Shown one piece after another: positions 1-8,131 of a stretch of 64,000 nt of DNA. The position numbers were made by a program, and so were the translations under genes. Each line of letters begins with the position of its first letter. The stretch's first letter is position 1. Source of the stretch: Candidatus Poribacteria bacterium (GTDB taxonomy: Bacteria > Poribacteria > WGA-4E > WGA-3G); assembly GCA_003635195.1 (NCBI GenBank), contig PYIY01000212.1:1-64000 (forward strand), written 5' to 3'. Below the pieces are notes generated by a model. The model was not told where the DNA came from. It saw only the letters and a program-made list of their open reading frames with translations, and searched no databases.

Positions 1-2
1 CA

Positions 3-593
3 TGCAAAGGCATTGAAGGCAGAGAAGCGGGGTGGGTGAAACACCCGCATCGGTATGCGAGACGGACGGTTCAAGTCGCTGTAAGAACACCGAAAAAAGA
101 TGGCACTTGGAGTTATGCGGTGTTGGTTTCAACCCACACGACTGCTTCTCTTGAAGACCTCGTGCGTGAATATGACCAACGCAGTGGAGCCCCGGAGAGC
201 TCCTTCTGCCAAGATTATCAGGCACTGTCTTTACGAAAATACCGGAAGGCAGGATTGATCGCACAGCAAGTTTTGCTTTTACTCGCTGAACTCGCCCATA
301 ACTTGATGATTTGGATGAAAGACTGGTTCATAGAGGCGGTGGAGACCCCTAAAGATGCTTCCGAGAAAACCGAAAACGCACACCGAAAGGCGACGGAGAT
401 GCTGAAAAGCCGAGGCCTGAAACGGTTGAGGAGAGACTTCTTGGCACTCCCAGGAAAAGTCTGCTTTGAGGGAAACCAGAAGGTCGTTGGCATACGCATC
501 AACCCTTTATATCCTATGATAACACACGTTTCCACTGCCTGCAAAGCACTTTTCCAACAATATGAAATGTTGGTACTATTGGACAAAACATAG
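3..593 (+). CDS. IS transposase, C-terminal part (cut by window edge)
   Basis: The reading frame is open from the first bases, so the gene begins outside the window; the GTG at 36 is not needed as a start. The protein resembles the C-terminal part of DDE transposases of the IS4/IS1380 type: a catalytic-glutamate-like context (EYDQRSGAPESSF) is followed by a helical stretch LLLLAELAHNLMIWMKDWF that is common near the end of such enzymes. The frame ends at TAG 591-593, six bases before a truncated gene fragment, so this IS probably inserted into and removed the 5' part of that gene. I could not define its terminal inverted repeat. The exact IS family is uncertain. Confidence 0.7.
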   Translation, partial: CKGIEGREAGWVKHPHRYARRTVQVAVRTPKKDGTWSYAVLVSTHTTASLEDLVREYDQRSGAPESSFCQDYQALSLRKYRKAGLIAQQVLLLLAELAHNLMIWMKDWFIEAVETPKDASEKTENAHRKATEMLKSRGLKRLRRDFLALPGKVCFEGNQKVVGIRINPLYPMITHVSTACKALFQQYEMLVLLDKT

Positions 594-598
594 GTAGT

Positions 599-1111
599 TT
601 GGAGAAATGGCAGAATTATATAATTTGCCCAATCCTGTTTGAAATTATGATTTTGAGTACACCTTTTACCTTGAGGGCTTGGTCTCAGACCTATCTAATG
701 TTTTTGAAACTATATCTTATCTACATCGCGGTTTTCCTTTTTCTAAGGCTCTATATTGATAACCTGGATAGTATGGTCCTGGATAAAGAGATAGATATCG
801 CGGACTTAGAGGCGGGTATGGTTTCGGCTGAACAGATTGTTAAGGAAGAGAGAGATGGCGAAGTCGTTTATCAGAAGACAGGGTTTTCCCTACCGAATGT
901 CTTGAACGAAAATGTGGTGCTAAGTACCCTTTCTCACGCGTTGTCGAAAGAGAAGATTGTTGAACTAAAGCAGTTAGCACAGGACGGATACTTTCAGGCG
1001 TTTGAAAACAAGATTAAGATTCAGCAATCGCTCTGTTTTGCACCGATTATCTTGCTGGGCGTTATTTTAACGGTTTTCTGTCAGGGACCGTTCTTCTTGG
1101 TATTTCAATAA
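599..1111 (+). pseudogene. Truncated A24 prepilin-peptidase-like gene, C-terminal fragment
   Basis: This 170-residue frame aligns by eye with the C-terminal part of the intact A24 peptidase gene at 6232-7353. Shared features are a membrane segment, then a 'DLxxGMxxAE' stretch, an 'FxxNVxxS' region, a 'LKxLAxxGxFxAF' helix, and the closing 'FAPIILxGxxLT' membrane segment. The N-terminal half with the two catalytic aspartates is missing and replaced by IS sequence. The nominal start is a TTG at the IS junction with no ribosome binding site. It is therefore a remnant of a paralogue destroyed by the upstream transposon, not a working gene. Confidence 0.75.
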
Positions 1112-1161
1112 TGGTTTAACTGTCCCATTTATAGTGAAGCCCATAAATAAATGAACATCTT

Positions 1162-1258
1162 TGTAGCATAAACTTTTAGTTTGGGTTTCCAGTCTGAATG
1201 CCTGTTATAGGGATTCAGACTGTTTGAGAGTGCTCAATTAACTATAGGTTTTACTATA
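1162..1258. repeat. 97-bp MITE-like palindromic repeat, copy A
   Basis: The reverse complement of this segment matches 49608-49701 nearly base for base. Both copies have a strong internal hairpin (AGTCTGAATGCCT facing AGGCATTCAGACT, with one mismatch here) and imperfect terminal inverted repeats (TGTAGCATAAACT at one end, TATAGTAAAACCT at the other). It lies between the A24 remnant and the ABM-like gene and contains no ORF. This fits a non-autonomous MITE-type element that may also act as a terminator. Confidence 0.75.
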
Positions 1259-1280
1259 AAAATCTACGAAAGGAGTTGCA

Positions 1281-1589
1281 ATGGCAAAGTCAAGAATATT
1301 TTACGTGGTCACACTCAGGTCGAACGTTAAAAAGAAAGATGTGAAGAAATTTATGGAAAAAGAGTGGCTACCTGCAATACGGGGTATTCCGGGCTGTTTA
1401 GCAGTTGAATTCTTGGAGACTTACCAAGATCGGGCGGGTTATTGTGTTTCAGAACTCTGGGAAAGTCAAGAGGTTCATCTAAAAAGGACGGATGAATTTT
1501 GGGGTGGGGACGGCAAAGCACTCATGAAAAAGATGGGAAATTATGCCAATCTTGAAACCATATGGAATTGCACTGTTTTAGATGTTTAG
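1281..1589 (+). CDS. Small ABM-like (dimeric alpha/beta barrel) protein
   Basis: A 102-residue protein with an AAAGGAG ribosome binding site eight bases before ATG. The pattern 'FYVVTLRSNVKKKDVKKFM..EWLPAIRGIPGC' followed by 'CVSELWESQEVHL' looks like an antibiotic-biosynthesis-monooxygenase or stress-responsive dimeric alpha/beta barrel fold: a strand, a helix, a 'PGC' turn, and a strand ending in W-x-S. It has a clear paralogue at 10881-11165. Together the two copies bracket the glycosyltransferase/peptide cluster. Substrate and reaction are unknown, and many such proteins are not oxygenases. Confidence 0.6.
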   Translation: MAKSRIFYVVTLRSNVKKKDVKKFMEKEWLPAIRGIPGCLAVEFLETYQDRAGYCVSELWESQEVHLKRTDEFWGGDGKALMKKMGNYANLETIWNCTVLDV

Positions 1590-1624
1590 TTAACACAACT
1601 TTGGGCATTGGGAGGTGAATCGCT

Positions 1625-2713
1625 GTGGCTGGTAAACGCAGTCAATCTGGCAGTCTGATTCGGGATGACTTTACAAGTGGGACGGTTGGTATGAATACGC
1701 GGTTCTATGCTCAGGCTCCGACACGCATTGATCTCGCAGGCGGTTGGACGGACCTTATCCCTTTCGCGATGGAAAGGGATGGGTTTGTGCTAAACGCGGC
1801 GATTAATCTCTATGCGTCGGCGACATTAACACCTCAAGAAGAAAAGGTTGTTACCTTCCAGAGTGCTGACGCTCAGCAGCGATTTTGTCTGCAATCGGCT
1901 CCGTCCGCTATCAACGGACTCAGTTTACCAGAAGCGATTATTTTAACGGTGCGTCCCGGAAGTGGATATCGACTTGCGCTTGATAGCCGGGCTCCAAAAG
2001 GCGGTGGTTTGGGGGGTTCGGGTGCAGTAGGCGTTGTCTTGGTGAGTCTACTGCATACGTTTGCCGGTAAGCAATTGAAATCGCACCAAATCGTTGACAT
2101 CGCCAATCAAATTGAACGAGAAACTGGAATCCCTTGCGGGAAACAAGACCATTACGCGAGTGTTTTGGGCGGTTTGAACTTTTTGCGATGTCAGGGTGAG
2201 TCGGTTGTGGTCACGCGGCTTGATCTGGATAGTGAGGTGGTGCAGCGGTTGCAGCAGTCGTTGCTTTTGGTCTACACCGGTGAGTCCCATTTTTCGGGGG
2301 AGATTCTTCAAAATGTGGTTGATGCTTATAAATCTGGGAATCGGCGGACCCACGAGGCACTCTCCGCCTTACGTCGCATTGCGCAAGAGATGAAAGTGGC
2401 TCTGTGTCAAGGCGACTTATCCTGCTTCGGATATCTGTTGGCTGAAAATTGGCGTTATCAGCAACAACTCGATCCGTCGGTGACATCCGAGCGGATTGAA
2501 CATCTGTTTGAGATTGCCGAACACAACGGCAGCCTCGGTGGGAAGGCGTGTGGCGCAGGCGGTGGCGGGTGTTTGGTATTCTATTGCCCTCAAGATCGAC
2601 AGAACAGGGTTGCAGAGGCACTTCTGGCGGTTGGGGCACCCTCCATACGTTTCAGTTTCGACTTTAAGGGACTCTTGGTTCAATCTTATGAGGGGAGCAT
2701 CCCGTCTTTTTAG
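1625..2713 (+). CDS. GHMP-family sugar kinase (heptose-7-phosphate or fucokinase-like)
   Basis: Starts at GTG 1625 behind GGAGGTG; ATG 1691 (residue 23) is an alternative that keeps the conserved core. The motif 'APTRIDLAGGWTD' at residues 31-43 is characteristic of the HddA/FKP group of GHMP kinases, which phosphorylate D-glycero-D-manno-heptose 7-phosphate or fucose. The ATP loop 'PKGGGLGGSGAVGV' lies near residue 124, and the third GHMP motif 'KACGAGGGGCLVFY' near residue 307. Such kinases feed nucleotide-sugar synthesis, so a role in supplying donor sugar to the two glycosyltransferases downstream is plausible. That link is inferred only from the neighbourhood, and no other heptose genes are in view. 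Confidence 0.8.
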   Translation: MAGKRSQSGSLIRDDFTSGTVGMNTRFYAQAPTRIDLAGGWTDLIPFAMERDGFVLNAAINLYASATLTPQEEKVVTFQSADAQQRFCLQSAPSAINGLSLPEAIILTVRPGSGYRLALDSRAPKGGGLGGSGAVGVVLVSLLHTFAGKQLKSHQIVDIANQIERETGIPCGKQDHYASVLGGLNFLRCQGESVVVTRLDLDSEVVQRLQQSLLLVYTGESHFSGEILQNVVDAYKSGNRRTHEALSALRRIAQEMKVALCQGDLSCFGYLLAENWRYQQQLDPSVTSERIEHLFEIAEHNGSLGGKACGAGGGGCLVFYCPQDRQNRVAEALLAVGAPSIRFSFDFKGLLVQSYEGSIPSF

Positions 2714-2927
2714 GTTTTATGTTGCGCCGAAACGGCGTGGTATGTTTCACATCTTGCTTGCGGAAAATAAATAGTTGGTAAATCATTAATTTTGACAATT
2801 TTGCTGTAATTTTTAGAAAAACACAGATTTTCATTTTTTGTCATATTTTGCACGAAAACGCCTTAAAAAAATGGTCTTTAATAAATTGTAAAAGTACAAT
2901 CGGGTTGAAATTTAAAGTTACGCGTCA
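2714..2927. other. AT-rich spacer before the glycosyltransferase/peptide cluster
   Basis: No ORF. A TTGACA hexamer lies at 2792-2797, but the best -10-like hexamer at proper spacing (TAGAAA) is poor, so a promoter here is only possible. A small perfect hairpin (CGCCG-AAA-CGGCG, 2725-2737) just after the kinase lacks a T-run. The strong AT bias relative to the neighbouring genes suggests this is where transcription of the cluster begins. Confidence 0.35.
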
Positions 2928-4586
2928 ATGGATATTATGAAGGAAAATGACCAAAAAATGGTGCACCGATATAAACTTATAGAATTCCAAGAAAACGCTT
3001 ATTTAGCAGATTTAGATTATCATCGGCTTTTGCCTGTTGACGGATTGGTTCAAGATGTATTTGAACGCATTGAATCGGATACTGAAGAGGTCATTTCTGA
3101 CTTAGCAGACAAGTATACCGAATCTGAGATCCGCAATTGTCTCCATTACCTTCATTGGCCTCAGGTACAAAGTTTTTCAAGAACTTTGGAGGCACCTCCC
3201 TTAAAAATCTTCGCGCCGAGAATGCACTCAACCCATGGAGAATTGAGATGGAACACTTTGGGTGCCTCTGTCGCTCATACTGAATTGCTTAAAGCATTGT
3301 CCAAGTATGCCACAATTCATGTAACTCAGGAATTTGAGGAGATGGATAATATGGTCCTGACACCTCTCAATATTCATGAGAAATCGTCTGTTTATAGGAT
3401 TATCAAGGAAAATTATGACGGTGTTTTATTGTGGTATCTTGATGAATTTGAGATGATGTCCTTACTCAATTATCTACACGTTCCCGTTGTATTGCCTGTT
3501 TACACAGCACGTGGGGATAATGGACGAATCATCAATGGCATGCTGCGCTGGTATGCTTCAATGCGGAACTTTGATGCTTTCATGACACTCAGTCAACCTA
3601 CCATTGATTTGTATTCGACATTCATTCATAACCCCTCATTGTTTCACATCGTTCCTTGTGGCGTAGATACCGAATTTTTTCAACCCGAAGATAAGGGACA
3701 GGCAAAACAGAAGGTTGCGGAATTATTGGATAGACCTGAAATTGCAGGGAAGCCGATTGTTGGATATATATCGAGGTTTCAGATCGAAAAAGGTGCGGGT
3801 GTTTTTATGGATGTCGCTCGGTTAATGCCGGAGGTCCTCTTTTTGGCAGCGGGTCCGATAGAAGAAAGCCGTCACTACGATTTTCCAGAGAATTTTCTTC
3901 ACGTTGGAAGGCGGCCGCGAGAGGAGTTACCTATTCTCTATAATGCCTTTGATGTGTTCTGTTTCCCGAGTATCGCTTGTTCTGAGGAATTTGGGTTGGT
4001 GGCACTTGAGGCGATGGCGTGTGGGACTGTGCCTGTTGTATCGAGTTATGATGGTCCGAAATATGTCGTCAAAGATGCGGGTGTCGTTGTGCCTGCAATG
4101 CTCTATGATCGCGATATGACAAGCCTCGGGGGCGGGATTTTGGCTGAGGATTTCGCCCAAGCGATTGCGAAACTGTTACAGGACGATGTCCGTAGACACA
4201 AACTTGCCGAGAAAGCGAGACAACGCGCACTTGAACTCACATGGGATAACAGTGCCAAATGTCTCTTACAGGTTTTTCAAAATCTTAATCTGAAGAAACG
4301 TCTCGCTAGGCAGAGGTCTCACATGCCGATAGGTTTCGGTCTCAACGAAAATATAGATGGGTCTACTCAGCCGAAGGCAATGATTATCAATGCCATACGT
4401 GAAAATAATATGCCACTAATAGGGACACTATACGATATATCCGTAGCAGAAGGGGTTGCCCTATCACTACTACAGAGTCATAGTATGCACGAGATTGAGG
4501 TGGTTCTCTCTGAATTGTTGGAAGATGACGATGCAGTTAAAGAACATCTCGATCGCTTGAGGGGATTCATGAGGGCATTGTTCTGA
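2928..4586 (+). CDS. RRE/PqqD-like domain fused to GT4 glycosyltransferase
   Basis: A 552-residue protein. Residues 13-80 ('YLADLDYHRLLPVDGLVQDVF', then 'LADKYTESEIRNCLHYL') resemble the PqqD-like RiPP recognition element found at the N-terminus of radical-SAM peptide maturases such as SCIFF maturases. The rest is a GT-B glycosyltransferase of the GT4 type: 'VGYISRFQIEKGAGVFMDV' begins the donor-binding half and 'EEFGLVALEAMACG' near residues 352-365 holds the E-x7-E signature. A C-terminal tail of about 70 residues is shared with the next gene. There is no strong ribosome binding site before ATG 2928; Met4 or Met11 could also be the start. An RRE-like domain on a glycosyltransferase suggests a peptide acceptor bound through its leader. 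Confidence 0.8.
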   Translation: MDIMKENDQKMVHRYKLIEFQENAYLADLDYHRLLPVDGLVQDVFERIESDTEEVISDLADKYTESEIRNCLHYLHWPQVQSFSRTLEAPPLKIFAPRMHSTHGELRWNTLGASVAHTELLKALSKYATIHVTQEFEEMDNMVLTPLNIHEKSSVYRIIKENYDGVLLWYLDEFEMMSLLNYLHVPVVLPVYTARGDNGRIINGMLRWYASMRNFDAFMTLSQPTIDLYSTFIHNPSLFHIVPCGVDTEFFQPEDKGQAKQKVAELLDRPEIAGKPIVGYISRFQIEKGAGVFMDVARLMPEVLFLAAGPIEESRHYDFPENFLHVGRRPREELPILYNAFDVFCFPSIACSEEFGLVALEAMACGTVPVVSSYDGPKYVVKDAGVVVPAMLYDRDMTSLGGGILAEDFAQAIAKLLQDDVRRHKLAEKARQRALELTWDNSAKCLLQVFQNLNLKKRLARQRSHMPIGFGLNENIDGSTQPKAMIINAIRENNMPLIGTLYDISVAEGVALSLLQSHSMHEIEVVLSELLEDDDAVKEHLDRLRGFMRALF

Positions 4587-4607
4587 TAGAAGTTTTGAGG
4601 AAAATAT

Positions 4608-6239
4608 ATGATTCGGTTTCCTATTAATTTAAAAGCACATAAAAGGTTCAATGATTCCGGACGCGCCTTTGTTGCTGACATAGATGCTGGCTGTGTCTTT
4701 GAAGTAAATGACATGATCTCGGATATTCTTGATATGTGCGAAGGTTCCACGACGGCGCAAGTGAAGGAAGTATTGAGATCGAAATATCAAGAATTTGAAA
4801 TTAACCAAGTTTTTGGTTACCTGTTTCAGCTGCAAATGGCAGGGATATTATTTGATCAGACATCGGTGATAAATCAGGAACGTGTAGCATTCTCAGAGCA
4901 GATTGTTGTTTCGCCGAGTTTTCTGAGTCGACTTGATCAGAAGCCGTTTCTTACGCGAGTCGCTTACCATCTTATGTTCAGGGCACTCTCGCGGGGGTTA
5001 GAGGTGTTTATACCAATTACCAATACAGAAGGTCTCCCGACAAACTTTGACTGGGAAGGTGTCACACCGTTAGAGATACCGAGTGAGGCTGGACAGAATT
5101 TGATCAGATACTATCCAGAGAAATGTCATGGCATGTTAAGTTTGCCGCACGCTACCGGGCATGATGTCTCATTAGCATACTCATCTCGGATTCCAACAAT
5201 ATTTTATGTATCCAGTGCCGAACCGGATAGGCAATTGATTTTGGATAAATTCTTTCTCCTTCGCGATTGTGATTTGTTATGTGTCGATTCTTGGTGGCTG
5301 AAAGATTACTTGTCCGATTTCGGCCCTGACACAGAGAAAGTCGTGGTGTTACCTGTAGGTGTTGAAGGGGACGTTTATACGTCAAAAGATGCTCAGGAGT
5401 CCAAGTTAACGCTTGCTGGAGCGTTTCAAAGTGAACGTATGAAATCCGATCCGCTGATACTTTTGTTTTTACCCAATGCGAGTTATGAAAATCGGAATTT
5501 AATTCATCTGCTTGCCCGTACTCATCCGGAGTTCCTATTTATCGTTGTCGGAGGTATGAATCATTCCCAACTCGGTCGTCACTATGAAAATGTTGAATAC
5601 TTTCAAGTTGAAGACATCACTGATTATCAGGCACTGCCGGTTATTTTGAGTGCTGCGGACCTGGGATATTACGCCGCTGTCCCGGGTGCCAATGCGTTTT
5701 ATCTCTCAAGTGCTTTATATTGTGGGGTGCCCTTGATTATTTCTGGGAAGCATGACAACAGCACGCTGGAGAATTTAGGTGCATATATCCAAATCGCCGC
5801 CAATACCGCGCCTGCTGAAACTGCTGAAATCGTCTCAAAATCTCTCGTATCACTGCTGGCAGATCAATCTTTGCTGGCACACTACAGAGATTTGGCAATT
5901 CGTAAGGGAAGAAGTTTCACGTGGGAATCTGTGGCGAAAACTATCAAAAACCATTTCATCTCTCTTCAGGAGCAATTACCGCAAACAGAATCCACATTGG
6001 CGAATTATCCCTCTTTTTTTCAGTATCATTATGACACAGTCCAAGGGAAGACGATTCCAGCTGCGTATGAAAGACCTGCTCTTACCCGGGAGGATGTGAA
6101 CATAGCCATTGCGAAAGAACTAATACAGACGCATTCAACCAATCAGGTTTCTGTTGTTCTTGAACGTATCTGTGAAGATTCAAGCATTGCAGCGGATATA
6201 CGCAAATATCTATCTATAGAAAGGATGCACGATGAGTAA
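4608..6239 (+). CDS. Second RRE-like plus glycosyltransferase-fold protein, degenerate active site
   Basis: A 543-residue paralogue of the preceding gene, 21 bases downstream, with a GAGGAAA ribosome binding site. Residues 12-85 ('AFVADIDAGCVFEVNDMISDIL', then 'LRSKYQEFEINQVFGYLFQL') again look like the PqqD/RRE-type domain of peptide maturases. The GT-B-like region follows, but where the E-x7-E motif is expected the sequence reads 'NAFYLSSALYCGVPLIISG', so both glutamates are gone. The C-terminal tail matches that of the first protein ('HSxxxxxxVLxxxxED'). It could be an inactive partner, a leader-binding scaffold, or an enzyme with altered chemistry. It overlaps the peptidase gene by eight bases, implying translational coupling. 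Confidence 0.75.
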   Translation: MIRFPINLKAHKRFNDSGRAFVADIDAGCVFEVNDMISDILDMCEGSTTAQVKEVLRSKYQEFEINQVFGYLFQLQMAGILFDQTSVINQERVAFSEQIVVSPSFLSRLDQKPFLTRVAYHLMFRALSRGLEVFIPITNTEGLPTNFDWEGVTPLEIPSEAGQNLIRYYPEKCHGMLSLPHATGHDVSLAYSSRIPTIFYVSSAEPDRQLILDKFFLLRDCDLLCVDSWWLKDYLSDFGPDTEKVVVLPVGVEGDVYTSKDAQESKLTLAGAFQSERMKSDPLILLFLPNASYENRNLIHLLARTHPEFLFIVVGGMNHSQLGRHYENVEYFQVEDITDYQALPVILSAADLGYYAAVPGANAFYLSSALYCGVPLIISGKHDNSTLENLGAYIQIAANTAPAETAEIVSKSLVSLLADQSLLAHYRDLAIRKGRSFTWESVAKTIKNHFISLQEQLPQTESTLANYPSFFQYHYDTVQGKTIPAAYERPALTREDVNIAIAKELIQTHSTNQVSVVLERICEDSSIAADIRKYLSIERMHDE

Positions 6240-7353
6240 ATACGATATTTTATTGACAATGATCACTGTCGGTTTTTGTATCTGGGCGACCTATACCGAT
6301 ATGAGAACCGGTAAAATTAAAAACGCCTGCTCAATCGGTTTGTTGTATGCGGGTGTGATTTCTCAATTGATGTTGCTCCTCTTGGGGAAAACAATCATTA
6401 GCACGAGTCTATCTGTTTTTATCATGGGCGGGCTAATCGCCTTCGGAAGCTATTGGTTGGGTATCCTTGCCCCTGGAGATGCCAAACTCTATTGGGGGAT
6501 TGTTTTGATATTGCCACCCTCTGTTTGGGGTCGAAATTTTTCCGCTATTCCGAACCCTGCCTTGATTATCTTGGTGAATATGTTCATTGTCTATTTGGTT
6601 TATAGTATCGTCCATACAACGGTCAAGTATTTCACGTTACATAAAACGTTTCCACTTCCCAGGGAGTTTCCCATTAAAGAATTCGTCCAACAACTTCCAG
6701 AAAATCTATTATCCTTACTCCGTTTTTTGGCGATTTTACTCTGTGTCGAATTCTTCGCATATCAATCGCAAAGTCGATTCACTTTTTTTCATCTGGTGCT
6801 GGCAGTTATTTTGTCATACACGCTTGACTGTGTCGCGAAAAAATTCCAGATCAAGGCGTATATCTCTTATCCGGTATACTTCGTTCCTGCTGTTGTTATT
6901 TTCGTATCAAATCCAGTTCTTCTATTGGCGTATTGGAAAAAGTTTCTATTTTTTGCAGTGGTCTATCGTTTAGTTCTACCTATCATTAGTACTTGTATGC
7001 TTAATTTGGATATGTCGTGCCTCAGTACATTGGTGCCAATTAAGGATCTTCAACCGGGTATGATTCCAGCGGAGAAGATCATCGGAACTGAGACGGATGA
7101 AGGGACTACCTATAGGAAAGAGCCTGCGGTTGTTTCAGATTCCTTTGATAAAAATGTGCTTGTTTCACCTGTCCCGGAAGGGTTGTCTGATGAAGATGTG
7201 CAAGAACTCAAGGAATTGGCAGAATCGGGGAGTTTTGAAGCATTCGGCGGAACATTGGCAATTCAACATTCGGTGCATTTTGCGCCAATAATTTTAACGG
7301 GAACACTTCTAACAATTCTTAGTGGGGGCGTATTTTATGCCCCGATAATTTAA
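6232..7353 (+). CDS. A24 prepilin peptidase with archaeal-type C-terminal domain
   Basis: A 373-residue integral membrane protein. The A24 aspartyl-protease signature is present: D23 in 'YTDMRTGKIKN' and D83 in 'APGDAKL'. This family removes leaders from type IV prepilins and archaellins at the inner face of the membrane. After further membrane segments, residues 265-373 form a region with 'LQPGMIPAEKI', 'FDKNVLVSP', 'GLSDEDVQELKELA' and 'HFAPIILTGTLLT'. It resembles the archaeal A24 C-terminal domain (EppA-type, Arc_PepC_II) rather than bacterial PilD or TadV. Its ATG lies inside the end of the upstream glycosyltransferase gene. A leader-processing role for the two cysteine-rich peptides downstream is inferred from position and from their pilin-like hydrophobic leaders. 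Confidence 0.8.
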   Translation: MSKYDILLTMITVGFCIWATYTDMRTGKIKNACSIGLLYAGVISQLMLLLLGKTIISTSLSVFIMGGLIAFGSYWLGILAPGDAKLYWGIVLILPPSVWGRNFSAIPNPALIILVNMFIVYLVYSIVHTTVKYFTLHKTFPLPREFPIKEFVQQLPENLLSLLRFLAILLCVEFFAYQSQSRFTFFHLVLAVILSYTLDCVAKKFQIKAYISYPVYFVPAVVIFVSNPVLLLAYWKKFLFFAVVYRLVLPIISTCMLNLDMSCLSTLVPIKDLQPGMIPAEKIIGTETDEGTTYRKEPAVVSDSFDKNVLVSPVPEGLSDEDVQELKELAESGSFEAFGGTLAIQHSVHFAPIILTGTLLTILSGGVFYAPII

Positions 7354-7379
7354 GAGCATTCTCAGATTTTCAGTTTTAA

Positions 7380-7442
7380 AGATTCCTGTCTATCCACTCA
7401 TGGATAGGCGGAAAATCAAAAGAGAAAGGAGGTGATATTGAT
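7380..7442 (+). promoter_or_regulatory. Conserved hairpin leader and perfect SD before precursor peptide 1
   Basis: A 7-bp stem (CTATCCA 7390-7396, TGGATAG 7401-7407) is followed by GGAAAATC and an exceptionally strong Shine-Dalgarno, AAAGGAGGTGAT at 7425-7436, six bases before ATG. The same layout recurs before the second peptide gene at 9180-9243, while the surrounding intergenic DNA is unrelated. The hairpin and SD therefore look selected, probably for mRNA stability or high translation. Confidence 0.6.
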
Positions 7443-7781
7443 ATGCAAACTCACTTACACACACAGGTGAACCGTAAAGTTTCTCGCTTTATCATGGGTG
7501 AAGAAGGTAAAGTCGGAAGCCAAAGCGCATTTACCGCCGCAGCCTTCATCGGCGCAACATCGTTGGCAGGCATGCTTCTCAGTGCCCCCGATGCTGCAGC
7601 AGATAATAACTGTGGCGATCAGGGAGCCAACTGTACCTATGACGATCCTTGGTGCTGTTTCTGTTGGGATGCAGAAGCTAATCAAGGCTATGACAACTGT
7701 ATCCAGGACAAATACCTATGCAAGAGTGGTGATGAAGCACCATCCGGCCCTGGATTTTCCTGTTGGAATGTTGTTCATTAA
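7443..7781 (+). CDS. Cysteine-rich precursor-like peptide 1 (leader plus 8-Cys core)
   Basis: A 112-residue product. Residues 1-46 form a leader with a basic start (NRKVSRF), 'GEEGKVGSQ', and a hydrophobic stretch of about 18 residues (AFTAAAFIGATSLAGMLL). A signal-peptidase-like 'APDAAA' follows, then a region with cysteines at 57, 64, 71, 72, 74, 86, 93 and 107 ending 'SCW'. The leader is 38/46 identical to peptide 2 while the rest is diverged apart from the cysteines, as in RiPP precursors or diversified secreted toxins. The leader also recalls a pilin-type signal, though the +5 glutamate of Flp pilins is absent. Four disulfides, thioether or glycosyl modification are all possible; it may simply be a secreted disulfide-rich peptide. 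Confidence 0.75.
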   Translation: MQTHLHTQVNRKVSRFIMGEEGKVGSQSAFTAAAFIGATSLAGMLLSAPDAAADNNCGDQGANCTYDDPWCCFCWDAEANQGYDNCIQDKYLCKSGDEAPSGPGFSCWNVVH

Positions 7782-8131
7782 AGTTCAAGCACTGCTGGAG
7801 CAGATCAAATTAAGAATGTGCTACCAGAATGTTCTGGTAGATTGATTCGATCTGAGATCAAAGTAGTATTTGAAGTTATAAGCCAAATGGCGGATAAAGA
7901 GATAAAGGGACATTTTTATTATTTCTCTACCATTTCTTTATCTCTTTATCTTCAATTTTATGCCAAGTTAATAGTGAATCTGTTGTTTTTCAGAGTATTG
8001 GGTAATTTTTAATGCGTCAAAATGCAGGAATGAATTCTTAAAGAAATGGGAGTTTCGAGAATCTTGGGGAATACATCACGGGACGTAACCTCGGTGTTAT
8101 CTTGAAAAGAAACATTCAGGAGGTGTAAAAG
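7782..8131. other. Intergenic region with two strong inverted repeats
   Basis: No gene. A 9-bp inverted repeat with a 2-base centre (CTACCAGAA / TTCTGGTAG, 7821-7840) lies 40 bases after peptide 1. A second, perfect 15-bp inverted repeat has arms at 7893-7907 and 7936-7950 around an AT-rich 28-base loop. Neither is followed by a classical T-run. They may end or stabilise the highly translated peptide message. The AGGAGGTG before 8132 serves the next gene. Confidence 0.5.

Noticed and set aside
7443..7781. Precursor peptide 1 as a genuine Flp or type IV pilin
   Set aside because: The leader layout is pilin-like, but the +5 glutamate/tyrosine signature is missing, the hydrophobic run is short and no pilus assembly ATPase or secretin is nearby.
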